Source: Chloroflexota bacterium (GTDB lineage: Bacteria > Chloroflexota > Limnocylindria > Limnocylindrales > CSP1-4). Taken from it: a stretch of 6,235 nucleotides of DNA. The notes under the pieces were generated by a model. The model had not been told where the DNA came from. It did not search any database and saw nothing but the letters and a program-made list of their open reading frames with translations. The stretch covers positions 1 to 6,235 of the forward strand of contig JARXKQ010000073.1 of the NCBI GenBank assembly GCA_030271555.1, written 5' to 3'. Positions 5,119 to 6,235 of the stretch are shown one piece after another (within the stretch, counting starts at the first letter, position 1; each line of letters starts with the position of its first letter). Position numbers and translations under genes: made by a program.

Positions 5119-6235
5119 GGCACTCCGCTGTGCGGTCGCGTCTGCCCGCGACGCTCCTGGCGCTGCTCGCCCTGGTGGCGATGCCATCCACGACGCGCGC
5201 CGCGAACGCCTTTCCCGCGAACCACGAGGGCTACCACAGCTACGCCGAGATGAGCGCCTTCCTGGACGATGCTGTGGCGGCTCACCCGGGCATCGCCCGC
5301 AAGGTGTCGATCGGCCAGAGCTACCAGGGCCGCCAGATCTGGGCGCTCAAGATCAGCGACAACGTCACCACCGACGAGGACGAGCCGGAAGTGCTCTTCA
5401 CCTCGCAGATGCACGCCCGCGAGTGGCTGGCGCAGGAAGAGGACCTGCGCGTCATCGATCTGCTCACCTCCAACTACAGCGCCAATCCCGGCACGCAGCT
5501 CGAACAGCGCGTCAGCGACATCGTCGACAGCCTCGAGATCTGGATCGTGCCAATGCTCAATCCCGATGGCGCGGAGTACGACATCTCCAACCCCGCCAAC
5601 GGGTTTCGCAACTGGCGCAAGAATCGCCAGCCGGTGGGCAGCGGCGCACAGCCCGGGATCGACCTCAACCGCAACTTCGGCTTCAACTGGGGCTGCTGCG
5701 GCGGCTCCACGGGCAAGCCGGGCACGCTCTATTACCGTGGCAAAGCGGCGTGGGAGGGCGTCGAGACGGCGGTCCTGCGCGACTTCGTCCTGGGCCGGGT
5801 CGTCGATGGCCGCCAACAGATCCGCGCGGCGATCGACTGGCATGCGTTCAACGAGGAGATCATGTGGCCGTTCGGCTATACGAAGGCCGACCTGCCACCG
5901 CCCATGGCGGCCGACGATTTGGCGGCCTTCAAAGCGGTCGCCCACGGCATGGCCGACGAGAACGGCTACATCATCAAGCAGCTGTCCGACCTGTACATCA
6001 TCGATGGCGGCAGCATCGACTGGCTGTATGGCGATCAGCGCATCTTTGCCTTCACGATCGAGGTCTACCCGGTGGACAACTCGCATGTTGGTGGCTTCTT
6101 TCCGCCCGACAACGTGATCGAGCGCGAAACGACGCGCAACGACGGGGCGGTGCTGTACTTCCTGGAGCATGTGGCGTGTCCGTACCGCGCGGCCGGGCTC
6201 GACGACACGCACTGCGGGCCGATCGACGACGACTT
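5115..6235 (+). CDS. Secreted M14 family zinc carboxypeptidase (copy 2, carboxypeptidase A-like pocket; runs off right edge)
   Basis: The frame is open from ATG 5115 to the window end (373 residues, 3' end missing but probably only a few codons). A signal peptide is seen: basic start, hydrophobic LLALLALVAM at 14-23 and likely cleavage after Ala29-Ala32. Zinc ligands are His100 and Glu103 (HARE) and His243 (DWHAF); the catalytic base is Glu316 (FAFTIE). Arg102, Arg168, Asn185, Arg186 and Tyr294 match bovine Arg71, Arg127, Asn144, Arg145 and Tyr248. GGSIDW at 298-303 aligns without gaps to the bovine segment containing Ile255, here Ile301, so preference for hydrophobic or aromatic C-termini is predicted. 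GCCGG at 193-197 and Cys355/Cys367 parallel copy 1. The ATGA overlap with copy 1 implies translational coupling; AGG lies eight bases before the ATG. It is a tandem paralogue of copy 1 and probably acts outside the cell on peptides. Confidence 0.95.
   Translation, partial: MRHSAVRSRLPATLLALLALVAMPSTTRAANAFPANHEGYHSYAEMSAFLDDAVAAHPGIARKVSIGQSYQGRQIWALKISDNVTTDEDEPEVLFTSQMHAREWLAQEEDLRVIDLLTSNYSANPGTQLEQRVSDIVDSLEIWIVPMLNPDGAEYDISNPANGFRNWRKNRQPVGSGAQPGIDLNRNFGFNWGCCGGSTGKPGTLYYRGKAAWEGVETAVLRDFVLGRVVDGRQQIRAAIDWHAFNEEIMWPFGYTKADLPPPMAADDLAAFKAVAHGMADENGYIIKQLSDLYIIDGGSIDWLYGDQRIFAFTIEVYPVDNSHVGGFFPPDNVIERETTRNDGAVLYFLEHVACPYRAAGLDDTHCGPIDDD

Noticed and set aside
4989..6212. A 407-codon open frame on the minus strand
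   Set aside because: It lies antisense to the two M14 carboxypeptidases, whose motifs are unambiguous. Its Val/Ala/Asp/Arg-rich composition is the expected mirror of GC-rich coding DNA.

Overview
This is a GC-rich chromosomal window whose genes use GTG and TTG as well as ATG starts. It carries a FemABX-type transferase, a GH25 lysozyme and secreted M14 carboxypeptidases. That mix fits a high-GC bacterium with a Gram-positive (monoderm) type wall, such as Actinomycetota or a high-GC Chloroflexota lineage. The taxonomic call is inference; no marker gene here settles it. There are no tRNA or rRNA genes, insertion sequences, CRISPR arrays or attachment sites. The window reads as ordinary chromosome.

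Left part (1 to about 2913), all on the minus strand. Read in the direction of transcription it holds msrA (methionine sulfoxide reductase A), an HhH-GPD family protein 20 bp downstream, a gap of about 190 bp, a probable small zinc-ribbon protein, a FemABX-like aminoacyl/acyl transferase, and at the left edge the first 19 codons of a probable DEAD-box RNA helicase with a TTG start and a good Shine-Dalgarno sequence. msrA and the HhH-GPD gene are probably co-transcribed. Oxidative protein repair next to a DNA-repair-type fold suggests a damage theme, but it is weak evidence.

Centre (2914 to 4047). A 101 bp divergent intergenic region separates msrA from a plus-strand secreted GH25 muramidase. 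The muramidase gene converges on a small minus-strand gene of unknown function that sits mostly opposite a non-coding stretch. Its 5' end overlaps head-to-head with the first carboxypeptidase.

Right part (4006 to 6235), plus strand. Two tandem paralogous secreted M14 zinc carboxypeptidases of the carboxypeptidase A/T type are joined by an ATGA stop/start overlap, and the second runs off the window. Both keep the zinc ligands and the catalytic Glu. They differ at positions that shape substrate binding in bovine carboxypeptidase A: the Arg71 and Ile255 equivalents are kept in the second copy and changed in the first. With the nearby lysozyme they suggest secreted turnover of wall material and peptides. 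I found no clearly novel multi-gene system. The most useful observations are the diverged M14 pair, the head-to-head overlapped small gene, the zinc-ribbon microprotein, the HhH-GPD protein without the usual catalytic residues, and the hidden helicase start.
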